Shown here one piece after another: positions 53,270 through 62,798 of a stretch of 64,000 bases of DNA (position 1 is the stretch's first letter; every line of letters starts with the position of its first letter). The position numbers were made by a program, and so were the translations under genes. The notes below the pieces were generated by a model, which worked only from the letters and a program-made list of their open reading frames with translations, did not search any database and had not been told where the DNA came from. The DNA is from Microvirga ossetica (GTDB taxonomy: Bacteria; Pseudomonadota; Alphaproteobacteria; Rhizobiales; Beijerinckiaceae): assembly GCF_002741015.1 (NCBI RefSeq), contig NZ_CP016616.1, forward strand, positions 1,161,501 to 1,225,500, given 5' to 3'.

Positions 53270-54154
53270 ATGCCGTCAGTCCATCTGGCCGACCGGGGCG
53301 TGGTAAGGGTTTCAGGCGACGACGCCAAGACTTTTCTCGACAACCTCGTCACTTGCGATCTGGACCGTGTGTCCGCGCACATCGCGCGCCTTGGCGCCCT
53401 GCTGACGCCACAGGGCAAGATCCTGTTCGATTTCCTCGTCTTCCAGGCGCCGCCTGAGATCGGCGGAGGCTATTATCTCGACGTCCTCAGGGTTTTCGCA
53501 CCGGACCTCGCCAAGCGCCTCGGCTTCTACAAGCTGCGGGCCAAGGTGACGGTCGAGGACCTGTCCGACAGCCTTGCCGTGGTCGCCGGCTGGGATGCCC
53601 CGCGGCCGGACGAGGACGTCGGTTTCGTCGCCGAGGACCCTCGCCTGCCGGCGCTCGGCTGGCGCGCCATCGTGGCGGCGCAGGATGCGGCGGAGTTCGC
53701 GAAGGACCCTGCGGACACCTACCACGCCCACCGCATCGCGCTCGGCGTGCCGGAGGGCGGACGTGATTTCCTGTTCGGGGACGCCTTCCCGCACGAGGCC
53801 CTGATGGACCAGCTCCAGGGGGTCGACTTCGACAAGGGCTGCTATGTCGGCCAGGAGGTCGTCTCGCGCATGCAGCACCGGGGCACCGCCCGCACCCGGA
53901 TCGTGCCGGCTGTCTATGAAGGCGGGTTTGCGGCCGATGTCGGGGTCGAGGTCACGGCCGGCGGGAAGGCGCTCGGCAAGACCGGAACCGGCGCGGAAGG
54001 AAAGGGCCTGCTGATGATCCGTCTCGACCGGGCGGAGGATGCCCTCAAGGCAGGCGAAACCATCCGGGCGGGCGGCATCCCGGTCCGCCTGCTCAAGCCG
54101 TCTTGGATCGGGTTTGCCGTCCCCGGAGACGAGGTGCCTCCGCCGTCGCCATGA
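53270..54154 (+). CDS. ygfZ: Folate-binding protein YgfZ/GcvT-like
   Basis: A 294-residue tetrahydrofolate-dependent protein that supports iron-sulphur cluster enzymes. The family motif KGCYVGQEVVSRM with its Cys lies near residue 198. The N-terminal part (DRGVVRVSGDDAKTFLDNLV) is the usual GcvT-like start. Start at ATG 53270; the frame upstream runs into the repeat. Its stop overlaps the ATG of the kinase gene. Confidence 0.9.
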   Translation: MPSVHLADRGVVRVSGDDAKTFLDNLVTCDLDRVSAHIARLGALLTPQGKILFDFLVFQAPPEIGGGYYLDVLRVFAPDLAKRLGFYKLRAKVTVEDLSDSLAVVAGWDAPRPDEDVGFVAEDPRLPALGWRAIVAAQDAAEFAKDPADTYHAHRIALGVPEGGRDFLFGDAFPHEALMDQLQGVDFDKGCYVGQEVVSRMQHRGTARTRIVPAVYEGGFAADVGVEVTAGGKALGKTGTGAEGKGLLMIRLDRAEDALKAGETIRAGGIPVRLLKPSWIGFAVPGDEVPPPSP

Positions 54155-56202
54155 ATTTTTGCCAAGCTTACGGCAACAAAGTCGCTTCGAACGCGTTATA
54201 CGCTACTGGGCCGGGCCATGCGCCGAAGCAATGCGCGGACGGTCCTGCTGGGGAACTCTCGATGAATGCGGTGCCTGGGTATAGATCAACGACGCAGGAA
54301 GGACGCTTCCAGCTCCTCGTCGATGCGGTCACCGACTATGCCATCTACATGCTCGATCCGACGGGGATCGTCTCCAGTTGGAATCCGGGCGCCCAGCGCT
54401 TCAAGGGCTATGTGGAAAGCGAAATCCTCGGAGAGAATTTTTCGCGGTTCTATAGGGAAGAGGATCGCGCCAGCGGGCTCCCCCAGCGTGCCCTCGAGAC
54501 GGCCGCCCGCGAGGGCAAGTTCGAGGCCGAGGGCTGGCGCGTGCGCAAGGATGGCACGCATTTCTGGGCTCACGTGGTCATAGACCCGATCCGCGATCCC
54601 CACGGCAATCTGATCGGCTTCGCCAAGATCACCCGCGACCTCACCGAGCGCCGGAAGACGCAGGAGGCCTTGAGGGAAAGCGAGGAGCGGTTCCGCCTGC
54701 TGGTCCAGGGCGTGACCGATTATGCGATCTATATGCTCGACCCTCAGGGCCATGTGACGAACTGGAATGCCGGAGCGCAACGGATCAAGGGCTACGCTGT
54801 CGACGAGATCGTCGGCCGGCATTTCTCGCAATTCTATACCGATCAGGATCGCGCCAGCGGCCTGCCGCGGCGTGCGCTCGAGACGGCAGCGCGCGAGGGC
54901 AAGTTCGAGGCCGAGGGCTGGCGCCTGCGCAAGGACGGCACGCGCTTCTGGGCGAGCGTCGTCATCGATCCGATCTACAACGACAACGGCACCCTGATCG
55001 GCTTTGCCAAGATCACCCGGGACATCACCGAGCGCCGGAAGACGCAGGAGGCCCTCGAACAGGCGCAGGCCGCGCTTTTCCAGGCTCAGAAGATGGAGGC
55101 GGTCGGGCAGCTCACGGGAGGCGTCGCCCACGACTTCAACAACCTCCTGACGATCATCGTCAACAATCTTGATCTGCTGACCCGCAACGCGCGCGATCCC
55201 CGCGACGTCAAGCTGATCGAGAGCGCGCAGCGCGCGGCGGAGCGCGGATCGAAGCTGACCCAGCAGCTCCTCGCCTTCTCCCGCCGCCAGCCTCTGCAGC
55301 CGGAGGCGCACAACCCGAATACCCTGATCGAAGGCTTCGAGACGGTTCTTCGCCGGGCCTGCGGCGAACTGATCGCGCTGCGGCTTTCGCTCGCTCCGCG
55401 GGTGAAGTGGATCTCCGTCGACGGGCCGCAATTCGAATCGGCTCTCCTCAACCTCGTGGTGAACGCCCGCGACGCCATGCCGACGGGCGGCTCGCTGACG
55501 ATCGTCACCCGCGACGTCACATTGCCCGAGACGGATCACGCCTCACCCACCCTGCAGCCGGGCCCGTATGTCTCGATCGCCGTCGAAGACTCCGGGACCG
55601 GCATGACGCCGGATATCGTGGAACGCGTTTTCGAGCCCTTCTTCACCACGAAAGAGATCGGCAAGGGCACCGGCCTGGGCTTGAGCCAGGTCTACGGCTT
55701 CGTGACCCAGTCGGGCGGCCACATCGACATCGAGAGCACTCCCAGCAAGGGCACGAGAGTCATCATGCTGCTGCCGGCACAGGAGCACGGGGAAGACGCG
55801 GTCGAGAGCGGGGACGAGACGGCGCGCCCGGCCCGGGACAGCGCCGGAACCGTGCTGATCGTCGAGGACGATCCAGCCGTGCGCGAGGTCGCCAGCGACA
55901 TCTTTGACAGCCTGGGCTACGACGTCGTCACTGCCACGGACGCCCATGAGGCCATCGCCGTGCTGGAAGGCCCCGCAGCCATCGACGTGCTGTTCAGCGA
56001 CGTGATCATGCCCAACGGGATGAACGGGGTCGAGCTTTCGCGAAAAGCCCGCGAGATGCGGCCAAGCCTGAAGATCCTCCTCGCCTCCGGCTATCCCATG
56101 TCGGCCCTGCCCTCAGAGGGCCTGGGCGCGGGCGTCTCCTTCATCAGCAAGCCCTATCGCTGGACGGAGCTGGCCGAGAAGCTGCGCGTGCTGCGCAATT
56201 GA
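54151..56202 (+). CDS. Hybrid sensor histidine kinase (PAS-PAS-HisKA-HATPase-REC)
   Basis: A 683-residue cytoplasmic kinase. Two PAS domains with PAC ends (about 50-168 and 186-306) are near-duplicates: both contain VTDYAIYMLDP, DRASGLP-RALETAAREGKF and DLTERRKTQEAL-type ends. The HisKA domain has the phospho-His in GGVAHDFNNLL (about 327), the ATPase NLVVNARDAMP, DSGTGM and GTGLGLSQ boxes, and the receiver domain LIVEDDPAVREV with phospho-Asp in LFSDVIMP (about 617). The ATG at 54151 overlaps the ygfZ stop; ATG 54262 is an alternative. There is no membrane segment. Confidence 0.93.
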   Translation: MNFCQAYGNKVASNALYATGPGHAPKQCADGPAGELSMNAVPGYRSTTQEGRFQLLVDAVTDYAIYMLDPTGIVSSWNPGAQRFKGYVESEILGENFSRFYREEDRASGLPQRALETAAREGKFEAEGWRVRKDGTHFWAHVVIDPIRDPHGNLIGFAKITRDLTERRKTQEALRESEERFRLLVQGVTDYAIYMLDPQGHVTNWNAGAQRIKGYAVDEIVGRHFSQFYTDQDRASGLPRRALETAAREGKFEAEGWRLRKDGTRFWASVVIDPIYNDNGTLIGFAKITRDITERRKTQEALEQAQAALFQAQKMEAVGQLTGGVAHDFNNLLTIIVNNLDLLTRNARDPRDVKLIESAQRAAERGSKLTQQLLAFSRRQPLQPEAHNPNTLIEGFETVLRRACGELIALRLSLAPRVKWISVDGPQFESALLNLVVNARDAMPTGGSLTIVTRDVTLPETDHASPTLQPGPYVSIAVEDSGTGMTPDIVERVFEPFFTTKEIGKGTGLGLSQVYGFVTQSGGHIDIESTPSKGTRVIMLLPAQEHGEDAVESGDETARPARDSAGTVLIVEDDPAVREVASDIFDSLGYDVVTATDAHEAIAVLEGPAAIDVLFSDVIMPNGMNGVELSRKAREMRPSLKILLASGYPMSALPSEGLGAGVSFISKPYRWTELAEKLRVLRN

Positions 56203-56306
56203 ACCTGACGGATCATCGCGCCCCGTGATGGAGCGCATCGGGATTTTTGATTGGTCCGGACCGGGGCATGCCGTTAGCATGCCGGCGCAATCGCACCGGA
56301 ATCGCC

Positions 56307-56954
56307 ATGTATCAGCCGCCGCATTTCCGCGAGGATAGCCTCGCGGTCCAGCACGCCCTCATCAAGGCCCACCCGCTTGGGCTGCTGGTCACGCTCGGCA
56401 GCACGGGGCTCTTGGCCAACCCCCTCCCCTTCGTGCTGGATGCCGCCGCCTCCCCCATGGGGACGCTCAAGACCCATCTGTCCCGTGCCAACACCCAGTG
56501 GCAGGATTTCGACCCCGCGCAGGAAGCGCTCATCGTCTTCCAGGGTCCCGAGACCTACATCACCCCGTCCTGGTACGCGGCCAAGCGCGAGCACGGCAAG
56601 GTGGTGCCGACCTGGAACTACGCCATCGTGCAGGCCCACGGCCGCATCCGGATCAAGGACGATCCGGACTGGCTGCGGCAGCAGATCGCCGCCATGACGG
56701 AGACCCAGGAGAACTTGCGCCCGGAGCCGTGGTCCGTCGGCGATGCGCCCGCGCCTTTCGTCGCGGCCCAGCTCAAGGGCATCGTCGGCATCGAGATCGA
56801 GATCGCGCGGATCGAGGGCAAGTGGAAGGTGAGCCAGAACCGTTCCGAGGCCGACAGGCTCGGCGTTTCGGCAGGACTGAGGCTCGCCGAGGACGATGCT
56901 TCGCAGCGGATGGCCGACATGGTCGATGCGCGGGGAGCCCTGCCCGATGGCTGA
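56307..56954 (+). CDS. FMN-binding PaiB-family negative regulator
   Basis: A 215-residue protein. Starts MYQPPHFREDSLAVQHALIK; the ITPSWYAAKREHGKVVPTWN motif (about 91-110) and the late GIEIEIARIEGKWKVSQNR are classic for PaiB-type flavin-binding proteins. PaiB of Bacillus is paired with the acetyltransferase PaiA; here an acetyltransferase gene follows with an 8-bp overlap, which fits that pairing, although the downstream gene is of another GNAT subgroup and is frameshifted. Confidence 0.92.
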   Translation: MYQPPHFREDSLAVQHALIKAHPLGLLVTLGSTGLLANPLPFVLDAAASPMGTLKTHLSRANTQWQDFDPAQEALIVFQGPETYITPSWYAAKREHGKVVPTWNYAIVQAHGRIRIKDDPDWLRQQIAAMTETQENLRPEPWSVGDAPAPFVAAQLKGIVGIEIEIARIEGKWKVSQNRSEADRLGVSAGLRLAEDDASQRMADMVDARGALPDG

Positions 56955-57418
56955 CGGACTCGCGCCGCGAGTCGAGCCCTGCACGCTCCAGACGCTCGAC
57001 GAATGGGTCGCCCTGCGGCACGCCCTCTGGCCGGATGGCTCCGAGCAGGATCATCGCGCCGATGCGCAGGCCCTGCTCTGGGAGCAGAAGGAGGCCAGCG
57101 CCCTGCTCGTGCGCCTGGGCAACGGCACGGCGGCCGGCTTTGCGGAAGCGGCCCTGCGCCACGACTACGTGAACGGCTGCTCGACCTCACCCGTCGGCTT
57201 TCTCGAAGGGATCTACGTGAAGCCGGAATACCGCCATCGCGGCCTTGCCCGGTTGCTGTTGCCGGGCGGTCGAGGATTGGGCGAGAAACCTCGGCTGCCG
57301 GGAATTCGCCTCCGACGTCCTCGTCGACAACACAGGTTCGCAGAACATGCACCGGGCCCTCGGTTTCGAGGAGACGGACCGGGTGGTGTATTACCGCAAG
57401 CCGCTGGCGTCTGGCTGA
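56947..57418 (+). pseudogene. GNAT acetyltransferase, aminoglycoside 6'-type-like, frameshifted
   Basis: The frame from ATG 56947 reads to GIYVKPEYRHRGLARLL, the acetyl-CoA-binding motif region, then loses sense. After removing one G from GGG at 57264-57266 it continues AVEDWARNLGCREFASDVLV and NTGSQNMHRALGFEETDRVV, with RKPLASG and stop at 57416. The order of motifs is that of AAC(6')-like GNATs of about 155 residues. A recent mutation or a sequencing error could explain it. Confidence 0.8.
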
Positions 57419-57424
57419 GCCATT

Positions 57425-57613
57425 TCCCTCCCCCTTGCGGGGAGGGATGAAGGGTGGGGGTCGCAAAGTCAGAGCGCAGCGCGTCATTCAGCGAGCATGA
57501 AGGCTTCTACGGCAGCCCCCTACCGCATGGGAGAGGTAGATGTGCTTGGCCGGTTTACTCGTTCACCCAGTCGCACCACCCCCACCCCTACCTCTCCCCC
57601 CAAGGGGGAGGGA
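57425..57613. repeat. G/C-tract palindromic repeat, copy C
   Basis: CCCTCCCCCTTGCGGGGAGGG with GGTGGGGGTCGCAAAGTCAGAGC on the left, and CCACCCCCACCCCTACC with CCCCCAAGGGGGAGGG on the right. A degenerate inner hairpin, CCCCCTACCGCATGGGAGAGG, recalls the nested element of copy B. Confidence 0.75.
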
Positions 57614-57662
57614 AAAACGGCGCACATCTTCCCGTTTCCCTACTCTCCCGCTACACAGTGCC

Positions 57663-58271
57663 ATGACCGACGGACTGATCCTCCATCCCGACCATAAGAC
57701 CCGCTGCTGGTGGCCCGGCACCGACCCCTTCTATGTCGCGTACCACGACACGGAATGGGGCGTGCCGGAATTCGACGACCGGGCGCTCTTCGAAAAACTC
57801 ATTCTCGACGGCTTCCAGGCGGGGCTGTCCTGGATCACCATCCTGCGCAAGCGCGAGAACTTCCGTCAGGCCTTCGCAGGCTTCGATCCGGCGGTGATCG
57901 CCCGCTTCGACCAGGCGCAGGTCGAGGCGCTGATGCTCGACACCGGCATCGTGCGCAACCGCGCCAAGATCGAAGCGACCATTGCCGGCGCGCGCGCCTG
58001 GCTTGTCATCCAGGAACGCGGCGGCTTCTCGCGCTTCCTGTGGGATTTCATCGACGGACGCCCGATCCAGACCAACGCGAAATCCCGCAAGGACGTGCCG
58101 ACGGAAAACGAGGTCTCGCGCAAGATCTCGAAAGCACTCAAGGCTGAAGGCTTCAACTTCGTCGGCCCCACCATCGTCTATGCGTTCATGCAGGCGGTCG
58201 GCATGACGAACGATCATCTGACCGGCTGCTTCCGCCACGCGGAATGCGCGACGCTCGCCGGAAAACCGTGA
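57663..58271 (+). CDS. tag: DNA-3-methyladenine glycosylase I
   Basis: A 202-residue base-excision repair enzyme removing 3-methyladenine. The N-terminal Cys in RCWWPGTDPFYVAYHDTEWG and the C-terminal H-x3-C in HLTGCFRH supply the zinc-snap ligands (Cys, His, His, Cys). LDGFQAGLSWITILRKREN forms the substrate pocket, with Asp where E. coli Tag has Glu38. Its TGA overlaps the next start (TGATG), so it is coupled to the HD gene. Confidence 0.94.
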   Translation: MTDGLILHPDHKTRCWWPGTDPFYVAYHDTEWGVPEFDDRALFEKLILDGFQAGLSWITILRKRENFRQAFAGFDPAVIARFDQAQVEALMLDTGIVRNRAKIEATIAGARAWLVIQERGGFSRFLWDFIDGRPIQTNAKSRKDVPTENEVSRKISKALKAEGFNFVGPTIVYAFMQAVGMTNDHLTGCFRHAECATLAGKP

Positions 58272-58903
58272 TGGCGAAGGAACCGCGCGTCTGGCAGCGG
58301 ATGCTTTCCGGCCGCCGCCTCAACCTGCTCGACCCGTCGCCGCTCGATGTCGAACTCGACGACATCGCCCACGGCCTCGCCCGCGTCGCGCGGTGGAACG
58401 GACAGACGGTGGGCGGGCACATCTTCTCCGTCGCGCAGCACTCCCTGCTGGTGGATGCGATCGCCAACCACATCGATCCGGAGATGTCGCGCGAGCGGCG
58501 TCTCGCGGTGCTGCTGCACGATGCGCCGGAATACGTGATCGGCGACATCATCTCGCCGTTCAAGGCGGTGATCGGCGATGCCTACAAGGCCATCGAAGCC
58601 GGCCTGCTCGCGGCCATCCATCTCCATTTCGGCCTGCCGGCCCAACCCTCCGCCGCGCTCAAGCGCTTCATCAAGCAGGCCGACCGGCAGGCGGCCTTTC
58701 TTGAGGCGACGCATCTCGCAGGCTTTTCCCGCGAGGAGGCGATCAAGATCTTCGGCCGGCCGGATCCCCTGCCCCAAACGGTGCTGACGCTCCTCGAGCC
58801 CTGGCCGGTGGCCGAGGCGGAGGAGCGCTATCACCGGAAGGTCACGGCGGCTTTGGGGGGTGAAGCCTTGGCCTCTTCCCTCCCCCTTGCGGGGAGGGAT
58901 TGA
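58271..58903 (+). CDS. HD-domain hydrolase (YfbR-like)
   Basis: A 210-residue metal-dependent phosphohydrolase. The HD ligands appear as FSVAQHSLLV, LLHDAPEYVIGDI and FIKQADRQAAFLEA, and members act on nucleoside monophosphates. The last codons (SSLPLAGRD and stop) lie within the palindromic repeat at 58878, so the repeat supplies the C-terminus and stop codon. Translationally coupled to tag; a nucleotide-sanitising link with DNA repair is possible. Confidence 0.88.
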   Translation: MAKEPRVWQRMLSGRRLNLLDPSPLDVELDDIAHGLARVARWNGQTVGGHIFSVAQHSLLVDAIANHIDPEMSRERRLAVLLHDAPEYVIGDIISPFKAVIGDAYKAIEAGLLAAIHLHFGLPAQPSAALKRFIKQADRQAAFLEATHLAGFSREEAIKIFGRPDPLPQTVLTLLEPWPVAEAEERYHRKVTAALGGEALASSLPLAGRD

Positions 58904-59032
58904 GGGTGGGGGTCGCAAAGTCAAAGCGGCGCGCTTCCTTCAGAGAGCAGAAAAATGGCTACGTCACATTCTGGTTCATTCGCTCACCCGGTCATACCAC
59001 CCCCACCCCTACCCCTCCCCGCAAGGGGGAGG
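58878..59032. repeat. G/C-tract palindromic repeat, copy D
   Basis: CCCTCCCCCTTGCGGGGAGGG and GAGGGTGGGGGTCGCAAAGTC on the left; CCACCCCCACCCCTACCCC and CCCGCAAGGGGGAGGG on the right. It lacks any nested element and overlaps the last 26 bases of the HD-domain gene. Confidence 0.75.
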
Positions 59033-59153
59033 GCATCGAGGGTGCTCGTTTCTCTTTCATGAACCAGCCTATCAAGGTGAGGTTGGAGTTTGCTCAAACC
59101 GCAACGGCACCCCGAATCGTGTAAGCCTGCCCGCCAGCCCTGAGTCCGAACCC

Positions 59154-59672
59154 ATGCCGACCCTGCACGTCTGCCCCCTCTCGCGCCTGCACGACACGGT
59201 GACCGCGACCCGCGCGAGCCATGTGGTGAGCCTCATGGGGCTCGGCGCCGAGGTCGAGCGGCCGGCGGCGATCGCGGCGGAGCGGCATCTCTTCATCGGC
59301 GTCAGCGACATCGTGGAGCCGAGGGAAGGCTATGTGCTGCCGGTGGCAGGGCATATCGAGACGCTCCTCGCCTTCGTGCGCGCCTGGGAGCGCGAGAGCC
59401 CGCTCGTCCTGCATTGCTGGGCCGGGATCAGCCGCTCGACCGCCGCCGCCTATATCGCAGCCTGCGCGCTGGCACCGGACCGGGACGAAGCGGCCCTTGC
59501 GAAGGTCCTGCGCGAGGCCTCTCCCAGCGCGACCCCGAATGCCCGCCTCATCGCGCTTGCCGACGACATCCTGGGTCGGCAGGGCCGGATGGTGGATGCG
59601 ATCCGCGCCATCGGCCGGGGCGCCGAGGCTATGGAGGGCACGCCCTTCATGTTACAGCTTAGCCGCAGCTAG
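59154..59672 (+). CDS. Tyrosine phosphatase-like protein
   Basis: A 172-residue dual-specificity-type phosphatase fold. The P-loop HCWAGISRST (C-x5-R, about residues 84-93) and an upstream general-acid region (GVSDIVEPREGY) are present. Starts MPTLHVCPLSRLHDTV. These proteins are common in Hyphomicrobiales, and their substrates are unknown. It lies 56 bp before the DUF2339 gene on the same strand. Confidence 0.88.
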   Translation: MPTLHVCPLSRLHDTVTATRASHVVSLMGLGAEVERPAAIAAERHLFIGVSDIVEPREGYVLPVAGHIETLLAFVRAWERESPLVLHCWAGISRSTAAAYIAACALAPDRDEAALAKVLREASPSATPNARLIALADDILGRQGRMVDAIRAIGRGAEAMEGTPFMLQLSRS

Positions 59673-59727
59673 CCGATTCCGTCCGGAACGGCCGCGCGCT
59701 CGAAAAGTCCGAGGCCGTCTCTTGGAA

Positions 59728-62418
59728 ATGATCTTCCTCGCCCTGCTGGTGCTCAGCATTCCGGTCTGCGCCATCGCGGGGCTGGTCCTCGGCCTCTCCG
59801 CACGCACCAAGCTCGAGATTCTCCAGCAGCGCGTTGCTGCGCTCGAAAGCGAATTGCGGCTCGCCAGGACTCAAGGCCACGAGGCCGCTCCTTCGGCGGA
59901 TCGGGCTCCCCAGGATACCGCACCGGAAGCGCCCATCGAGGAGCCGGCTGCACAGCCCGAATGGCCGGTCGAAGCGCCCCGGCCGGCCGTCTCCGTTCCG
60001 ACCGTCCAGGGCACAACCCCGCAGCCGACAGCAGCACGCCAGGATTTCGAGGAGAAGCTCGGGGCCCGCTGGGCCGTCTGGATCGGCGGCGTGGCGCTGG
60101 CGCTCGGCGGGATCTTCCTCGTGCGCTATTCCATCGAGCAGAACCTGCTCAGCCCCGCGACCCGCGTCGCGCTTGGGGGCCTCTTCGCCCTCGCCCTGAT
60201 CGGCGCCGGCGAATGGCTGCGCCGGCGCGAGCGGGATGTCGTCCTGCCGAGGCTTCCCCAGGCGAACGTGCCCGCGATCCTCACCGCGGCCGGAACCTGC
60301 AGCGCCTTCGCCTCGGCCTATGCATCTTACGCGCTCTACGACCTGATCGGCCCGGCGACGACCTTCGTCCTGCTCGGGCTCATCGCGATCCTCACCATGG
60401 TCGCGTCGACGCTGCATGGCCCGATCCTCGCCGCGATCGGCCTGCTCGGCGCCATGGGAAGCCCGCTCCTCGTCTCCTCCGACAAGCCGCAGCCCTGGGC
60501 GCTGGTGATCTATCTCGTCTTCGTGGTCCTGCCCGCCTATGGCGTCGCACGTTTGCGCCTGTGGCGCTGGCTCGCCCTTGCGGCCGCGACCGGCGTCCTG
60601 GCCTGGACCTTCCTCCTCTTCATCCTCGACGGAACCGACGCCCTGCCGGCGATGGTGCATCTCGTCGTCCAGGCCGGGCTTGCCGCCTTCTTCCTGGTCG
60701 CCGCCCCCTACCGGGACGCCGCAGACAACGATGCGGAAACCGAATGGGCGGCCAGCGGCGTTCTGTTCGCCTTCGCCCTCGCCGGCATCGCGATCTCCGG
60801 CTCCGTGATCGCCGGCGACGGCCGCCCGGTCTTCATCGCCGCTTTGGCCCTGATCCTCCTGACGACAGGCCTGCGCTTCGCGTCGGCGGCGCCGGCGGCA
60901 GCCTCGGCGGCACTGACGGTCGCCGGAGCCCTTCTCGTCTGGCCGATCCGAGGCGAGATCGGCGGAGCGCCCGAACATCTTTTCTACCAGAGCGGCGATG
61001 CCTTCGCAGTCCGGCCCCATGCGCTCTCGGCCTATCTCGCCCTCGCGGTGCTGGCACCCGCCGCCATCGCCGGCTCGTCGCTGCTTCGCCTCGTGAGCAG
61101 GCCTCATCTGCGCCTGCCGACCGCCGCCTGGTATGCGGGCGCCGCGACCGTTGGGCCGCTGCTGGCCCTCATCGCCGCCTATTGGCGGGTGGCGGAGCTG
61201 GAGCGCAGCCTGTCCTTCGCCCTGGTCGCCGGCATCCTCGCCCTCGCCTTCACGGCGGCATCCCGCTGGCTCGACCGCCGGGTGTTCGAGGAGGCGGGCG
61301 CCCTGCGGCTTGCGCTCGGCGCGACGGCCTCGGCGGCCTTGGCGGCTCTCGCCCTCGGCCTGACCTTCGCCCTCGACAAGGGCATGCTCACGGTCGCCTT
61401 CGCCCTCACTGCGCTCGGCACGGCCTGGGTCGCGGAAAGGGTCGCCATCCCCGCCCTGCGCTACGCCGTGGGCGCCATCGGCCTGCTCATCCTAGGGAGG
61501 CTGATTTGGGACCCGACCATCGTCGGCGGCGATCCCGGCCCGATCCTGTTCAACTGGCTTCTCTTCGGCTACGGCATTCCGGCCCTGGCCTTCCTCGCCG
61601 CCAGCCGCCTGCTGGAGCGGACCGGCCGCGACTGGGTCGTCCGGCTGACGGAGAGCCTCGGCATCGTCTTTGCCGCCTTCCTGGTCTTCTTCGAGATCCG
61701 CCATGCCCTGCGGGCGGGCGATCCGCTGGCTGCAACCACCGATCTCCTGGAAATCGGGCTCGTTGCGACGGAAAGCCTCGTTTTCGCAATCGTCCTGACC
61801 CGCCTGGACCTCCGCCGGACCGACCCGGTCTATCGCTGGGGCTCGCTGATCTTCAAGATCCTGTCGCTCGCGCTCTGCGCGGGCGGTCTCCTGCTCCTCG
61901 CCAACCCGCTGCTGTCGGATGAGGAGATCCTCGGCGAGCCTGTCTTCAATGCCCTCATCCCGGCCTATCTCCTGCCGGCCCTCCTGGCGGCCGGATTGGC
62001 CCTCCTCGAGCGCCGCAGCCGGCCGCGCTGGTACAGCCTGTCCTCGGCCATCTTGAGCCTTCTCCTGCTCTCGGCCTATCTCGGGCTGGCGATCCGGCGG
62101 ATCTTCGCCGGGCGGCAGCTCGCCTCCTGGGTCGGATTCACGCAGGGCGAGCAATGGAGCTATTCGGTGGCCCTGCTCGCCATCGGCATTGTCCTCCTCG
62201 GCCTGGGGATCGTCTTCAACAACCGCTTCGCCCGCCTGTCTTCGGCGGTCTATCTGGTTCTCGCCGTGCTGAAGGTGTTCATCGTCGACCTCGCCAATCT
62301 GGAGGGCGTGATGCGCGCCCTGTCATTTATCGGCCTCGGCCTTGTTCTCATCGGCATCGGTCTCGTCTATCAGAGACTTCTCGCACGCCGACCCAGCGAT
62401 GCCGCATTCCCATCGTGA
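59728..62418 (+). CDS. DUF2339 multi-span membrane protein
   Basis: An 896-residue inner-membrane protein. One N-terminal span ([20 protein letters not shown]) precedes a short coiled coil ([19 protein letters not shown]) and a disordered Pro/Ala-rich linker (about 48-112). [20 protein letters not shown] starts a block of some 24 hydrophobic segments to the end. The domain is widespread but without known function. The xseB gene follows 35 bp later. Confidence 0.9.
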   Translation: MIFLALLVLSIPVCAIAGLVLGLSARTKLEILQQRVAALESELRLARTQGHEAAPSADRAPQDTAPEAPIEEPAAQPEWPVEAPRPAVSVPTVQGTTPQPTAARQDFEEKLGARWAVWIGGVALALGGIFLVRYSIEQNLLSPATRVALGGLFALALIGAGEWLRRRERDVVLPRLPQANVPAILTAAGTCSAFASAYASYALYDLIGPATTFVLLGLIAILTMVASTLHGPILAAIGLLGAMGSPLLVSSDKPQPWALVIYLVFVVLPAYGVARLRLWRWLALAAATGVLAWTFLLFILDGTDALPAMVHLVVQAGLAAFFLVAAPYRDAADNDAETEWAASGVLFAFALAGIAISGSVIAGDGRPVFIAALALILLTTGLRFASAAPAAASAALTVAGALLVWPIRGEIGGAPEHLFYQSGDAFAVRPHALSAYLALAVLAPAAIAGSSLLRLVSRPHLRLPTAAWYAGAATVGPLLALIAAYWRVAELERSLSFALVAGILALAFTAASRWLDRRVFEEAGALRLALGATASAALAALALGLTFALDKGMLTVAFALTALGTAWVAERVAIPALRYAVGAIGLLILGRLIWDPTIVGGDPGPILFNWLLFGYGIPALAFLAASRLLERTGRDWVVRLTESLGIVFAAFLVFFEIRHALRAGDPLAATTDLLEIGLVATESLVFAIVLTRLDLRRTDPVYRWGSLIFKILSLALCAGGLLLLANPLLSDEEILGEPVFNALIPAYLLPALLAAGLALLERRSRPRWYSLSSAILSLLLLSAYLGLAIRRIFAGRQLASWVGFTQGEQWSYSVALLAIGIVLLGLGIVFNNRFARLSSAVYLVLAVLKVFIVDLANLEGVMRALSFIGLGLVLIGIGLVYQRLLARRPSDAAFPS

Positions 62419-62453
62419 TATCGCCCGAGGACAGACATTTGACGGACATCCGC

Positions 62454-62702
62454 ATGACCGACACCGCCTCTATCAAGACCCTCCCCTTCGAGAAGGCCCT
62501 GGCCGAGCTCGAGGACATCGTCCGCCGCCTCGAGCGCGGCGATGTGCCCCTGGAGGATTCGATCGCGATCTACGAGCGCGGCGAAGCTTTAAAAAAGCAT
62601 TGCGAGCAGCTGCTCAAGAAGGCCGAGGCCCGCATCGAGAAGATCACCATCGGCCCCGACGGCGCAGCCTCCGGCACGGCTCCGCTTGACGTTGCGGAAT
62701 AA
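62454..62702 (+). CDS. xseB: Exodeoxyribonuclease VII small subunit
   Basis: An 82-residue subunit of the single-strand DNA exonuclease. The core reads [20 protein letters not shown] then [20 protein letters not shown], the standard XseB helical hairpin. Start [11 protein letters not shown]. The large subunit XseA is not in the window. The dxs gene follows after 96 bp, an xseB-dxs order common in proteobacteria. Confidence 0.96.
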   Translation: MTDTASIKTLPFEKALAELEDIVRRLERGDVPLEDSIAIYERGEALKKHCEQLLKKAEARIEKITIGPDGAASGTAPLDVAE

Positions 62703-62798
62703 CCCGACTTGGCAGGGACGACGTTCGTGTCGCGTTTGACCGGGGCCCTCCCCGACCTTATCTCCTTGGGACGGCCTCCGGCCTGAAGCTTGGCGAGT

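Noticed and set aside
59961..61922. 653-codon plus-strand frame
   Set aside because: Arg/Pro-rich shadow within the DUF2339 gene, which has a coherent membrane-protein pattern.
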